From contig JAWKNW010000020.1 in NCBI GenBank assembly GCA_041391505.1, forward strand, positions 55,340 through 119,339: 64,000 nt of DNA, read 5' to 3'. Source of the stretch: Rhodothermales bacterium (lineage in GTDB: Bacteria > Bacteroidota > Rhodothermia > Rhodothermales > JAHQVL01). The number at the start of each line of letters is the position of its first letter. Position 1 is the stretch's first letter. This document shows positions 26,291 to 35,803 of this stretch, piece by piece. Both the position numbers and the translations under genes were made by a program. The notes under the pieces are model-generated. The model was not told the origin of the DNA, made no database searches, and saw only the letters and a program-made list of their open reading frames with translations.

Positions 26291-26308
26291 GCCGCCCCAG
26301 CGGCTTAA
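26287..26308 (-). terminator. hairpin over the stop codon of the PorV-like gene
   Basis: Perfect 9-bp stem ttaagccgc/gcggcttaa with a 4-base loop; the TAA stop of the PorV-like gene (26305-26307) lies inside it. No T-tract follows on the minus strand, so termination is uncertain; it may instead protect the mRNA 3' end or be part of the heptamer element it overlaps. Confidence 0.4.
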
Positions 26309-27345
26309 AACTGCAGCGCAAAGGTAAACCGGTTAACGCCGGCGAAATACTCCTGGGTTTCAAACGCATAATCCAGCGCGAAACGCAGTCCGCCGAAACC
26401 GTATCGGAGGCCGCCGCCGGCGGTGAACGAGCGCAGGGCGTCGTCGAGCAGGAGCTCGCTGTAGCCGCCGCGCAGCATCACCAGATTGCCGAACAACCCC
26501 AGTTCGGCGCCCAGGTTTACATACTGCTCGCTGTTGTTCGGGTTGAGGGCATCCACGGCCAGCGTGAGCCGGCTGTTTTCGTTCTCGAACACCTCGCCGG
26601 CCAAGCCGATCCGCATCGTGAGCGGCAGGTCGTACGGGTCGGTCTTCAGGAGCGCGCGGTTGCTCTCGTTGTTGCCTTCGTTGTTCGGGTCGATGTCGAC
26701 GACGATCAGCAGGTCGTCGCCGGACAGCTGCATCTTGCTGCCGAAGTTGGTGATCGACGCGCCGAGCCGGATGCCCCGGAACGGCGTGGTGAACAGGGTG
26801 CCGATATCCAGCGCCACCCCGCTCGCCGACGAATTCCAGATGCGCTCGTTGATGACCTTGACCGATCCGCCCACCGAAAACCGGTCGGTGAGGTTGCGCG
26901 CGTAGCTGAGCGCGAGCGCGTACGAGCCGGCGGTGAAGGTTTCCCCGGTGCCGTTCTGCTGCTCGACCGTCGTCACCTCCATGTCGGGCGTCCGCATGGA
27001 CGTCAGTCCGATGCCGATCGCGCCGTTCCCCATCGGAACGGAGACGGAGAGGAAGTTGAAGTCGAGGCCGGCGAGCCAGTCGGCATACTCGAGCGTCACG
27101 GCGCCCTGGCGCATGCCGGCGAGGCCGGCGGGATTCCAGTAGATCGACGTCGCGTCGTCCACCGATGCGGTAATGGCATTACCCATGGCCGTGGCGCGGG
27201 CCCCTACCGGGATGCTCAAAAAATCAGCCGCCGTGGTCCCGCGCTTGGTAACGGCCCGGGTGAGGCTTTCGAACTGCGCGTGGGCCGGCGCCGCTCCGAG
27301 GCAGAGCAGCAGGGCGAGCGCAAGGCATGATCGGGTAGCTGGCAT
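26305..27345 (-). CDS. PorV/PorQ-family outer-membrane beta-barrel protein
   Basis: 346 residues from ATG 27345, which starts the signal peptide (MPATRSCLALALLLCLG, cut near AHAQ). The opening FLSIPVGARATAMGNA, then TASVDDATSIYWNPAGLA, is the hallmark of the PorV/UPF0164 branch of the FadL-like barrels, and alternating strands end in a terminal Phe (FTFALQF). PorV shuttles T9SS cargo to the cell-surface attachment complex; many genomes carry several paralogues next to TonB receptors and T9SS proteins, as here. I infer that this copy serves the cargo encoded beside it. It starts 73 bp after the stop of the Ca-repeat protein gene. Confidence 0.85.
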   Translation of the reverse strand: MPATRSCLALALLLCLGAAPAHAQFESLTRAVTKRGTTAADFLSIPVGARATAMGNAITASVDDATSIYWNPAGLAGMRQGAVTLEYADWLAGLDFNFLSVSVPMGNGAIGIGLTSMRTPDMEVTTVEQQNGTGETFTAGSYALALSYARNLTDRFSVGGSVKVINERIWNSSASGVALDIGTLFTTPFRGIRLGASITNFGSKMQLSGDDLLIVVDIDPNNEGNNESNRALLKTDPYDLPLTMRIGLAGEVFENENSRLTLAVDALNPNNSEQYVNLGAELGLFGNLVMLRGGYSELLLDDALRSFTAGGGLRYGFGGLRFALDYAFETQEYFAGVNRFTFALQF

Positions 27346-27418
27346 TGGTTTCTTGTGTTGGGGCGGACGGCGGTCCGCCCGGGCTGGGTCGACGATCGCG
27401 GCGCGCATGCGGGCGCGC

Positions 27419-30400
27419 CTACTTGATGATGGCAAAGGTGCCCTCATGCTCGCCGATACCCGGCGCTTCTATGTGATACAGGTAGATCCCGTAGGCGACG
27501 GACAGGTTGTCGTCGCTTTCGAGATCCCACTCCTCGATGCCGTTCATCAGGTCGGCCGGCGTAAGCGCCTGGTTCGCCCCGGTGTTGTGCTCCAGGGTCC
27601 GGACGAGCTTGCCGCCCACCGTGAAGATGCGAATCGTACACTGGGGAGGAAGATTGATAAACTGGATGACGCGGGGCCCACGGCCCGTCGAGAACGGATT
27701 CAGCGGCTCGAAGCGGTTCGTAACCACGTAGGGGTTGGGCACCACCCGGATGTTCTCCAGCTGATCGGCGGCCAGCGCCGCATCGGTGGACGGCCCCATC
27801 GCCGTGAACTCGAACTCGTCCGACGAGAGGAACGGCTTCCGGATCTTGATGTCAATCGCGTCGCCCTGGACCGGATTTTCGCGGTTCTGGAGCACGAAAT
27901 TGAGGCTGAACTGCCACGTCACGATCTCCTCGCCACCGCTGCCGATCGCCGGCTCGATGATGATGATGCGGTCGCTCTCGGACACGGCCGGGTCGGCGCT
28001 GAACCGCGCCGGTGCGGTCGACGTCGCGCCCTGGAAATCGGAGCCCGTCAGATCCCAGAACGCGTACTTCACCTCCTGGCCCGTCGACACGTTCGTCACG
28101 CGGATGTTGGTCGGCCGCGAAGGCAGGGTGAGCCGGCGGCGGACTTCGTATTCGGTCGACAGCCCCTCTCCGTCGCCCACGACCTCGACCCGGTAGTCGG
28201 CCGGGTTGCGGAGCCCGCGGATGAAGCCGGCGGCCAGATACGGCTCGACGGCGATCGGGTAGATCTCCGCCCGGTTCCACTTCGTCTCGGTGCTGTTGAG
28301 GACGATGAAGGGCTCGGGGAAGAACATGAGTTCAAAACCGATGGGGTCCCCCTCGTCCGAAAAGACGGGAAACTCCTTGCCGTCGCCGAACGCTGTGGAG
28401 CGGTCGAGGATGACCTGGTTGGCCGTGAGGTCGGTCAGCGTGAAGTTCTTCGTCGTCAGCGTGTCGGGGGCGTTGGCGCCGCCGACGATGAGCGTATCCT
28501 CGAACGAGACCCGGTACTGGTGCCCGGCGTCGACGGCGCGCGGATCGACGATGTTATACGCGATCCGGCTGGAGGTAAAGCCCTTCGTGCGCTGCAGGCC
28601 GGCGATGTCGGCCGCGACAAACCCGCCCGACGGCGCCGCCGGCACGGCGACGGCGACGTTCCGCCCCGTCTCGATCCGCCCGTCGGGCAGCCGGCGGATG
28701 CGCACCGGCGTTTCGGTCGGGGGAATCAGCTCCTCCGTGGCCCCGAAGTCGTACGCCGTCACCGCATAATAATAGGTGACGCCATTCGTGACGTCGGTGT
28801 CGACGAAGACGTGCGTGAGGCCGTTTTCGTCCTCGCCGGCATCCTGCCGGTTATTGCCCAGATAAAACTTGACGCCGTTGACATCGACGGGATGGAAGCC
28901 CTCGAAGCTGTCGATCTTGTCGAACTGGGCGATCGGCTTCCGGAGCAGACGATTCCCGAAGCCGTCGGTGATCACCGTCGCGTCGAGGAAGGCGGGGTCG
29001 GTGGAGCGGTAGACGCGGTACCCTTCGAAGTCGCGGGGCTCGCGGCCCAGGCCGGCGAGGAACTGGTCGAACGACTCCTCGGCGTCGCTGTCCCAGTACA
29101 GCGTGACGCGTCCGTCACCCGGCACGACCGTCAGCGACGGCGTGATCGGGGCCTGGGCGAACTGGTAGTCTTCGAGGTAGGCGGACAGCGCCTTGTCGCG
29201 GGCATCGACCACCTGATCCTGATCGATGCCGAGCTGCACAGAGATCGAGATGCGCTCCGTCTGGCCGGCCTTGAGCGGGAAGAGGCTGCTCGTCACGACC
29301 AGGTCGTTTTCGCCCGGCTCCGGGATCGTGATGTCGAAATCGCCCGGAATCATGAAGGAGAAGAACAGGAAGCGGTCCGACTGGCTGTTGAAGTTGAGCG
29401 TGAAGGCCGGGATGATCTGGACGTTGGTGATACCGATCTGGTCGGATTCCGACACGTCCGTCACGTCGATATTGCGCTCGCCCGGGAAGTCGGTGCCGGC
29501 GCCGGAGGTCGGGCCACCGTCGCCGTCGCCGGCGTCGCCGTTGAACGGCACGCCGTCGAGGCCGGTGTCGTCCTGCAGCGGGTTCCAGTCGCCGTCGTTG
29601 TCGATCCCGTCCGCGCGGCTCTCGTCGATCATCTCGTCGATGCCTTCGTCGATCCCCTCGTCGATGGCGCCGTCGCCATCGTTGTCGATGCCGTCCGCAT
29701 AGGCCTTGCCGAGGTCCTCGGAGCCGACGCCGTAGAGCACGATGTTGGTCCCCGGCACGGGATAGCGCCGGTAGGCATCGCCGGCGGCGGCATCCACCAT
29801 GGCCTGCGTGACCGTCGGCGAGCCGGGTTCGGAGAGATACGGATAGTTGGCCGTCGGCGCGAGGGCGGAGTCGTCGTTGTCGATGCCGTCCTTGAACCCG
29901 CGGCCGAGGTCGGCGGCATCGACGCCGATGAGGTGTACGCGGCCGGCCGGCGGATTGGGCGGCCAGCGCAGGAAGCCATCGCCGGCAGCCTCGTCGATCA
30001 TCGTCTGCGTGACCGTCGGTCCGCCCTGCTCGCCGTCGCCGTCGTTATCGATATAGTCGGCATACCCGACGCCCGGGCTCTGGGCCTGCTCGCCCGAGAA
30101 CGGGATGTGGGTCGTGTTCTCGTCGATCAACCCGTTGTTATTGTCGTCGACGCCGTTGTTCGGGTTCTCGCCGACCAGGAACGAGGCCGGCACCACCGGG
30201 CTGTTGCATTCGCCGACATCCGGCGTGCAGCTGGCGAGCGTCGAACCGTCGGCGTCGTTGTCGATGCGGTCGACCGCGTTGCCGGGGGTTTCGAGAAAGG
30301 CGAAGGCCGCCACGCCGACGGGGTCGGAACCGAACGGCTCCGTGCCGATCCCGTCCGCGTCGGTCATGAACGCCACGTCCTCGAGGACGTCGAAAAACGG

Positions 30401-31195
30401 GATGTCGTCGGACGAGTCGCCGCCTACGAGGTCGGCCAGCCAGAGGCTGAACCCGACCCGGTCGAGGTCCTGCGTGCCGTCATTCTTGATGGCATGGAGC
30501 AGGAAGACGACATCGTCGATCAGGATCTGGCTCCAGGCGAGGGTGCGCACCTCCGTCACGAGGCCGAGACCCTTCCGGGTGAGGTCGGTGCTGTCGGGGA
30601 AATAGGTCGGATACCGGTCGTACTGGTCGTCGCCGACCTTGTAGAAGAATTCCTGGTCGGCATTGAAGTTGTCCTTCCCGAAGAACCCGTTCCACGAGCC
30701 GGCCCATCCCGGATCGGCGGCGTCGTCGAGTTTATCGGGCCAGCTCGCCGGCCAGGACTCGGGCTCGTCCGACTGGGCTATGCCGAAGGCGCTGCCGGCG
30801 GGGTTTACGTAGCCCCGGATGGGCTCGAAGGTCCAGGACCGGTTTTCGTCGACCGGGTTGCGGCGGAAGTCGGACACTTCGACGACCCAGAGGTCGTTGC
30901 CGCCGTTGTCCACCACCTGGGTGCCAACCCACAGCTGGGTCAGCGCGATATAGATCCGGTTCGTGTTTTTCGGCCATTCGTACAGGAAATCGCCCGGATT
31001 CCCCGAGTTGGCCGTCTGCGCCCAGTTCGTGATCGTCGCGCGGATGTTGTTGCCGTCGATGACGTCGCTGCGGCGCTCGAACGGATCGACGCGTTCGTCG
31101 CTCGGGATGTGGTTGCGGTCGATCACGCCCTGCGCCATCGCGCCGGCGGGCGCGAGCAGGGCGAGTGCCGCGAACAGGATCACCCTCCCCCTCAT
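27419..31195 (-). CDS. large secreted protein with thrombospondin-3-like Ca repeats and T9SS-type C-terminus
   Basis: 1258 residues from ATG 31195 (MRGRVILFAALALLAPAGAMAQG, signal peptide); further upstream ATGs in frame would translate a heptamer repeat. Asp/Asn-rich calcium-binding motifs recur (DRIDNDADG, VDDNNNGLIDE, YIDNDGDGEQGG, DGIDNDGDGAIDEGIDE, DGIDNDGDW). A ~67-residue module beginning TVTQ[TA]M[IV]D and ending DGIDND is present twice in tandem (about 29690-30030). The centre includes fibronectin-like segments (about residues 690-860). The C-terminus (VVPNPYVV...INLPPQCTIRIFTVGGKLVR...YGIYLYHIEA...FAIIK) is a T9SS sorting domain. It sits between the TonB receptor and the PorV barrel, where a SusD gene would be in Bacteroides Sus operons, but shows no SusD features. 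Confidence 0.85.
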   Translation of the reverse strand: MRGRVILFAALALLAPAGAMAQGVIDRNHIPSDERVDPFERRSDVIDGNNIRATITNWAQTANSGNPGDFLYEWPKNTNRIYIALTQLWVGTQVVDNGGNDLWVVEVSDFRRNPVDENRSWTFEPIRGYVNPAGSAFGIAQSDEPESWPASWPDKLDDAADPGWAGSWNGFFGKDNFNADQEFFYKVGDDQYDRYPTYFPDSTDLTRKGLGLVTEVRTLAWSQILIDDVVFLLHAIKNDGTQDLDRVGFSLWLADLVGGDSSDDIPFFDVLEDVAFMTDADGIGTEPFGSDPVGVAAFAFLETPGNAVDRIDNDADGSTLASCTPDVGECNSPVVPASFLVGENPNNGVDDNNNGLIDENTTHIPFSGEQAQSPGVGYADYIDNDGDGEQGGPTVTQTMIDEAAGDGFLRWPPNPPAGRVHLIGVDAADLGRGFKDGIDNDDSALAPTANYPYLSEPGSPTVTQAMVDAAAGDAYRRYPVPGTNIVLYGVGSEDLGKAYADGIDNDGDGAIDEGIDEGIDEMIDESRADGIDNDGDWNPLQDDTGLDGVPFNGDAGDGDGGPTSGAGTDFPGERNIDVTDVSESDQIGITNVQIIPAFTLNFNSQSDRFLFFSFMIPGDFDITIPEPGENDLVVTSSLFPLKAGQTERISISVQLGIDQDQVVDARDKALSAYLEDYQFAQAPITPSLTVVPGDGRVTLYWDSDAEESFDQFLAGLGREPRDFEGYRVYRSTDPAFLDATVITDGFGNRLLRKPIAQFDKIDSFEGFHPVDVNGVKFYLGNNRQDAGEDENGLTHVFVDTDVTNGVTYYYAVTAYDFGATEELIPPTETPVRIRRLPDGRIETGRNVAVAVPAAPSGGFVAADIAGLQRTKGFTSSRIAYNIVDPRAVDAGHQYRVSFEDTLIVGGANAPDTLTTKNFTLTDLTANQVILDRSTAFGDGKEFPVFSDEGDPIGFELMFFPEPFIVLNSTETKWNRAEIYPIAVEPYLAAGFIRGLRNPADYRVEVVGDGEGLSTEYEVRRRLTLPSRPTNIRVTNVSTGQEVKYAFWDLTGSDFQGATSTAPARFSADPAVSESDRIIIIEPAIGSGGEEIVTWQFSLNFVLQNRENPVQGDAIDIKIRKPFLSSDEFEFTAMGPSTDAALAADQLENIRVVPNPYVVTNRFEPLNPFSTGRGPRVIQFINLPPQCTIRIFTVGGKLVRTLEHNTGANQALTPADLMNGIEEWDLESDDNLSVAYGIYLYHIEAPGIGEHEGTFAIIK

Positions 31196-31197
31196 CT

Positions 31198-31225
31198 GCA
31201 ACCAGCAACCTGTTACCTGTAACCC
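31198..31225. repeat. heptamer repeat before the Ca-repeat gene
   Basis: Four 7-bp units (gcaacca, gcaacct, gttacct, gtaaccc) directly upstream of ATG 31195 in the 60-bp gap after the TonB receptor gene. They resemble, but are not identical to, the heptamers at 26256-26290. Confidence 0.55.
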
Positions 31226-31255
31226 GTTGTTCATACGATCTATGTTTCGCATCGC

Positions 31256-34099
31256 TTAAAACCTGAAATCCAGTCCGAGCTGCACGCGGCGCGGCTCACG
31301 ATAAAAACCGGGTTGGATCCAGAAGCCCGGATCCACGGAACCCTGCCGGAACTGCTCGAGCGTGAGGTCGGGCAAGCCGGTGTCGGAATACACGGCGGTG
31401 ACGTTGCGCGTATCGAGCAGGTTGAACACCTCGACGTACACGCGGGGCTTCAGCCGGCCCGTATCGAACGTTTTGCTGACCGTGAGGTCGGCTTCGTAGG
31501 CCGCCGGAAGCCGGCGGGAGTTCGTCGAAAACTCCGGCTGCACGTCGTTGCCCACGATCGAAGCCGACGGGAACGAAGGCGTGTACGGGAAGCCCGACTC
31601 GAGGCGCAGCCGCAACGAGGCATTCCATCCCCCGGCGCCGCCGTAAATAGCGCCGGCGACCTTATGCCGCTGATCCCAGTTCAGCGGGAGCAGCGCCAGC
31701 GTAGGCTGGTTGTTGCCCTGGAGCGAGAAAAACTCGTCCGCCGGGTTGGAATTCGACCCCTCCACCACCTGGTAGGTGTAGCTGAAATCGAACCCGTAGT
31801 TCTGCTGGTAGGGCCGCGACAGCGTGACCGTGAAGCCCCGCGTATTGGCGTAGTCGCGGTTGGTGTAGATGACGTAGTTCACGCCGGGCAGGGCCGAGGC
31901 GATGAGCGTGGACGTCGACACCCAGTTGCGGACGTCGCGGTAATACGCCGTCATATCGACCACGTACTTGCCGGCCCCGAACCCCTGTTTGAAGCCGATT
32001 TCGTACATCGTCGTCTTCTGGGCCTTGAGGTTCGGATTGCCGAACGGACCGTAGAAGCCGGACAGCGTGGGCAGTTTGTAGTTCGAATTGTCGAACAGGT
32101 TGTTCAGCGTAGGGATCTGCAGGAAGAGCCCGAACGAGAAATGGATGACCCCTTCGGCGGTGATCGGGTAAGCGACACCGAGGCGCGGCGACACCTGCAC
32201 CTTCGGGTCGGCGTCGGTGTACCAGTACGCTTCGCGATCGGCGACGGTGAGGGCGTTGGAGGCCACTTCCTCGTCGACGGTGATCACCCCGTCGCCGTTG
32301 GTGTCGCGGAACCGGTTGATCTTCTTCAGCGGGTTGAAGATGTTCGGATCCTCGGAGTCGGCCGGCAGCTGCGCGCGCGAATCGAAATAGTCCACGCGGA
32401 GGCCGGCGTTGACGATAAAGCTGTCGAACTCCAGCTTGTCCTGGATATAGCCGCTCAGCGTGAGCGGCTCCGCGTTGTCGAACGCGTTGAAGTCGGAGGA
32501 CGTCTCGACCGGCACCGCCGGCTGGAACGGGACGACCGGATTGCCGCTGGGGTCGATGGCCGGAATCAGACCGAACGCCTCGAAGTCCAGCTGGTCGACA
32601 CGCCCCAGTATCCCCCCTTTCACGAGGTGGTGCTGCCCGATCTGACTGGAAAGGTCGAACTTGACCATGTACGAGCGGGTCGAGCGCTGGAAACGCCCGA
32701 GATCGGTGCCGCCCCGCAGAAAACGTCCGCCGCCCGTCAACACCGAATCGGGCGGACTGATGAGCCAGTCGTTGTACCGCGGGTCGTTGAGATCCTCGTA
32801 CAGATACGATTCTGCTTTCCGGTAAAAGGTCGCCACGTCCAGCGTGTAGAACGTGCGCGGACTCAGGATATGCGTGAGCTTGAGTTTCGCATCGTACCCG
32901 TTGTCGAAGTACGTGCGGATCCCGTCCGGATTCCAGCGATAGGGCAGATAACCGCTCGCTCCCAGGTCATCGTTCGTATTGATCGAACCCAGCCCGATGG
33001 CGTTGAGGGTCACGTTTTTACCCAGCCGGAAGCGGATGTTGGATTGCCAGCTGAATTTTTCGGACGAGTTCATGGGCACGAGCGCGCTGTCGCCGCGGGT
33101 GCCGTCCACGTTGAAGAGGCGCGCTCCGTAGAGCCATCCGTCGTTCTTGAAATAGCGCCCGAGCGCGAAGAACGTCACCTTGTCGCCCACGATCGGTCCT
33201 TCGAGTGAGAGTTTGGCGTTCTGGAACTGGGTTGGCTGGATCGACAGGTATGAATACGGGTCGACGCCGCGATAGAGGACGCCCGTTTTGGGGTCCTGCA
33301 GCTCGGCCACCCGGGTGCCGCGCAAAAACGCGGCGCCGTCGTCGCTGTGCGAAACGACGTAGGATCCGGTGTACACCTCGGCCGAGCCGGTAAACCGGTC
33401 GCCGCTGCCCTCCTTGGTCACCACGTTGATGACGCCGGACATGGCGTTGCCGTACTCGGCGTTGAACGTGCCGGAGATCACCTGCAGCTCCTGGATGCCG
33501 TCGTTTTCGAGCTGCACGGCCTGCGAGCCGTCATAGCTGTCGGAAACGGGCACGCCATCCACCATGAAGAGCACCTCGCTGCTGCGGCCGCCCCGGATAT
33601 GCAACCCGTCGCGGTTGGTGATGCCGGCCTGGACTTCCAGGATCTGTCCCAACTCCGTCGCCGGCAACTGCTCGATCTTGTCGGCCGTGACGCGCGCCTC
33701 CGAACTCGTCACGTCTTTCCGGACCGCGATGGCGTCGGCGGTGACGATGATTTCTTCGCCCTGGATCACTTCTTCGCGCAGCGAGAAATCGACGGTCGTC
33801 GTCAGATCCAGGTTCACGCCCACCCCCTCGCGCCGTTCGGTGGCGAAGCCGATGAAGGAAGCGATGATGGTGTAGGTGCCGGGCCGCACGCCGATCATCA
33901 CGTACTGGCCGTCCAGGTCGGTCGTGCTGCCCCGCGTGGTGCCCTCGATGAAGACGTTGACCCCCGGCAGCGGTTCGCCCGTGGAGGCCTCGATCACGCG
34001 GCCGGCGATTTTTCCTGTCTGGGCCATCGCCGTCATGCCGGCGCCGGCCAACACCAGCATCAGCAACACGACACGTCCCATTCGTTTCGTCTCGAGCAT
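31256..34099 (-). CDS. TonB-dependent outer-membrane receptor with carboxypeptidase-regulatory-like domain
   Basis: 947 residues from ATG 34099 (MLETKRMGRVVLLML), preferred because AAAGGGA lies 8 bases upstream and a signal peptide follows (cut near AMAQ); ATG 34120 is an alternative. Domain order: CarboxypepD_reg-like beta domain (about 28-115, GRVIEASTGEPLPGVNVFI), a TonB-box-like EEIIVTAD, plug domain (about 120-240, with HIRGGRSSEVLFMVDGVPV and YGNAMSGVINVVTK), then a 22-strand-type barrel ending in RRVQLGLDFRF. It imports a substrate with TonB energy. Alpha-glucan is inferred from the neighbours; length and plug are less like SusC than like general TonB receptors of this lineage. It starts 13 bp after the parvulin gene and is likely co-transcribed. 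Confidence 0.93.
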   Translation of the reverse strand: MLETKRMGRVVLLMLVLAGAGMTAMAQTGKIAGRVIEASTGEPLPGVNVFIEGTTRGSTTDLDGQYVMIGVRPGTYTIIASFIGFATERREGVGVNLDLTTTVDFSLREEVIQGEEIIVTADAIAVRKDVTSSEARVTADKIEQLPATELGQILEVQAGITNRDGLHIRGGRSSEVLFMVDGVPVSDSYDGSQAVQLENDGIQELQVISGTFNAEYGNAMSGVINVVTKEGSGDRFTGSAEVYTGSYVVSHSDDGAAFLRGTRVAELQDPKTGVLYRGVDPYSYLSIQPTQFQNAKLSLEGPIVGDKVTFFALGRYFKNDGWLYGARLFNVDGTRGDSALVPMNSSEKFSWQSNIRFRLGKNVTLNAIGLGSINTNDDLGASGYLPYRWNPDGIRTYFDNGYDAKLKLTHILSPRTFYTLDVATFYRKAESYLYEDLNDPRYNDWLISPPDSVLTGGGRFLRGGTDLGRFQRSTRSYMVKFDLSSQIGQHHLVKGGILGRVDQLDFEAFGLIPAIDPSGNPVVPFQPAVPVETSSDFNAFDNAEPLTLSGYIQDKLEFDSFIVNAGLRVDYFDSRAQLPADSEDPNIFNPLKKINRFRDTNGDGVITVDEEVASNALTVADREAYWYTDADPKVQVSPRLGVAYPITAEGVIHFSFGLFLQIPTLNNLFDNSNYKLPTLSGFYGPFGNPNLKAQKTTMYEIGFKQGFGAGKYVVDMTAYYRDVRNWVSTSTLIASALPGVNYVIYTNRDYANTRGFTVTLSRPYQQNYGFDFSYTYQVVEGSNSNPADEFFSLQGNNQPTLALLPLNWDQRHKVAGAIYGGAGGWNASLRLRLESGFPYTPSFPSASIVGNDVQPEFSTNSRRLPAAYEADLTVSKTFDTGRLKPRVYVEVFNLLDTRNVTAVYSDTGLPDLTLEQFRQGSVDPGFWIQPGFYREPRRVQLGLDFRF

Positions 34100-34112
34100 G
34101 AGCTCGTTCCCT

Positions 34113-35801
34113 TTATGCATGAGTTTTCTTGATCGCCATCTGTGATAGCAGCTGTTCATCGATCACGATGTCGCTGCCGCTGCGCAACTGCTCGATGCGG
34201 TCCCGGAGGACGCGGTCCATCGAATCGCTGCGCAAACGTTCCTCAATCAGCGGGCGCGCCTCGTCGAAGGCCATCGGCCGCCCATCCTTGCGCTCGCCCA
34301 CCAGCAAAAGCACATAATGCCCCTCCAGCTCGATCGGTCCGAGCAACGTCCCGGGGGACGCCGCAAACACCCGATCCGCCAGGACACCGAGCTGATCGGC
34401 CGACGCGAACCCCATGTCGCCCCCCGTCGCGGCGGCGCCCGGGCGCTGCGAGTGGGACCGGGCTAGCGCGGCGAACGTCGCCGGCGTCGCCTGGCCGCGC
34501 AGGCGGTCGGCTTCGGCCCGGGTGTCGACCAGGATTTCCGACACGTGGACGCGCGCCGGCTCGGTGAACTCGGCGCCGTAGCGTGCGAAATAGGCCTGGA
34601 CGGAGTCCTCGGGCACCGGCGCGGCGCGGCGCAGGTCGCGCATGACCTCTTCCCGGATCCAGTCCCTCGCGGCGGCATCGAACGCCTCGGCAAACGCCGG
34701 CTCCCGGTCGAGCCGCATGGCCTCGGCCCGCCGCAACATGGCGTCGCGGACGAGCAGCCCTTCGATGAACGCGCAGAGCGTTGGCCGATCGACCACGGCG
34801 GCGCGCTGCGCCTCGCTGGTGGAGCCGGCGGCATCCCGGAACTGGGCGACGCTCCAGGTCCGCCGGTCACCGGGCTCCCCGAACGTCACGAGCGCACCGT
34901 TCAGCCAGCCCGCCTCCGATCCCTGCGCCACGGACGCCCCCGTGATCTGGCCGACGAGCCGATCCAGCGCCTCTTCGTTGTACGCCGGCGCCAGCGCGGC
35001 CGCCAGATCGTGGGCATGCGCCGTGCGCGCGGCCGTCTTCCGGCGATAGGTTACATAGTGCTGGATGCGATCCCGACGCGCCGCGTACTCCCCTTCCGTC
35101 AGCAACGGTTTGGTAAAACGATCGTCCACGCGGATGATCGAATACCCGGTCTGCGTCCGCACCGGGTCGGACACGGCCCCGATCTCCAGGGTAAAGGCGG
35201 CATCCTCGAAGGCGGGATCCATCTCGTCGATGCTGAACGCGCCGACCGCCCCACCGTGATGCGCGAGCGCCGTATCGGCAAACACCTCCTTCGCGAGTTG
35301 CTCGAACGTGTCGCCGGCATCGAGCCGCCGGCGAAGGCGCTGCGCCTCCTCGAGCGTCCGCGCGTAGAGGTGCCGCGCTTGTACGGTCGTATTCGCCCGT
35401 ACAAACATGGCTTCGAGGTCTTCCTCGGCGATGCGCAGGGTATCGTAAAGCGCGCGTTGCACGTACAGCTCGATCAGCAGTTTCTGGCGGATGCGTTCGG
35501 CCGCCTCCGCATAAGCGGGTCGCTGCTCCACGCCGGCGTCCCTCGCCTCGCGCACCAGCAAGCGTTCGGCGATGAGTGTATTGAGTACGTGATTGCGATG
35601 ACGAGGGAGATCCTGCAACCCGGTTGCGAGCAGATACCCTACATACCGGTTGCGAAACTCCTCAGCATCGATCGGCTCATCGCCGACCCGCGCAACGGTC
35701 GGTAGCGCTTCCGGCACCGTATCGGCGGCGCGGCACCCGATCAACGCCGGCGCGGCGGCGAGGACAAGGGCGAAGGCTATGGCGAATACGGGGCGCAGCA
35801 T
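34113..35801 (-). CDS. two-domain parvulin-type peptidyl-prolyl isomerase lipoprotein
   Basis: 562 residues; lipobox ALIGC (Cys23). A SurA-like N-terminal helical region (about 40-135) precedes two rotamase modules. The first is about 137-235 (HLYARTLEEAQRLRRRL, GGAVGAFSIDEMDPAFEDA) and the second about 415-515 (HVSEILVDTRAEADRLR, GGDMGFASADQLGVLADR). This is the layout of PpiC/SurA-type periplasmic chaperones that help outer-membrane proteins fold. It sits between the LacI regulator (2-bp gap) and the TonB receptor (13-bp gap), so it may be a dedicated chaperone for the receptor. Active-site residues are less conserved in the first module. Confidence 0.87.
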   Translation of the reverse strand: MLRPVFAIAFALVLAAAPALIGCRAADTVPEALPTVARVGDEPIDAEEFRNRYVGYLLATGLQDLPRHRNHVLNTLIAERLLVREARDAGVEQRPAYAEAAERIRQKLLIELYVQRALYDTLRIAEEDLEAMFVRANTTVQARHLYARTLEEAQRLRRRLDAGDTFEQLAKEVFADTALAHHGGAVGAFSIDEMDPAFEDAAFTLEIGAVSDPVRTQTGYSIIRVDDRFTKPLLTEGEYAARRDRIQHYVTYRRKTAARTAHAHDLAAALAPAYNEEALDRLVGQITGASVAQGSEAGWLNGALVTFGEPGDRRTWSVAQFRDAAGSTSEAQRAAVVDRPTLCAFIEGLLVRDAMLRRAEAMRLDREPAFAEAFDAAARDWIREEVMRDLRRAAPVPEDSVQAYFARYGAEFTEPARVHVSEILVDTRAEADRLRGQATPATFAALARSHSQRPGAAATGGDMGFASADQLGVLADRVFAASPGTLLGPIELEGHYVLLLVGERKDGRPMAFDEARPLIEERLRSDSMDRVLRDRIEQLRSGSDIVIDEQLLSQMAIKKTHA

Positions 35802-35803
35802 GG

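Noticed and set aside
27173..31222. A 1349-codon plus-strand open frame opposite the Ca-repeat protein
   Set aside because: The strong third-position GC bias and repetitive Asp codons of the real minus-strand gene create it. The translated product is a monotone of Val/Arg/Asp/His without motifs or a signal peptide, while the minus strand encodes clear domains.
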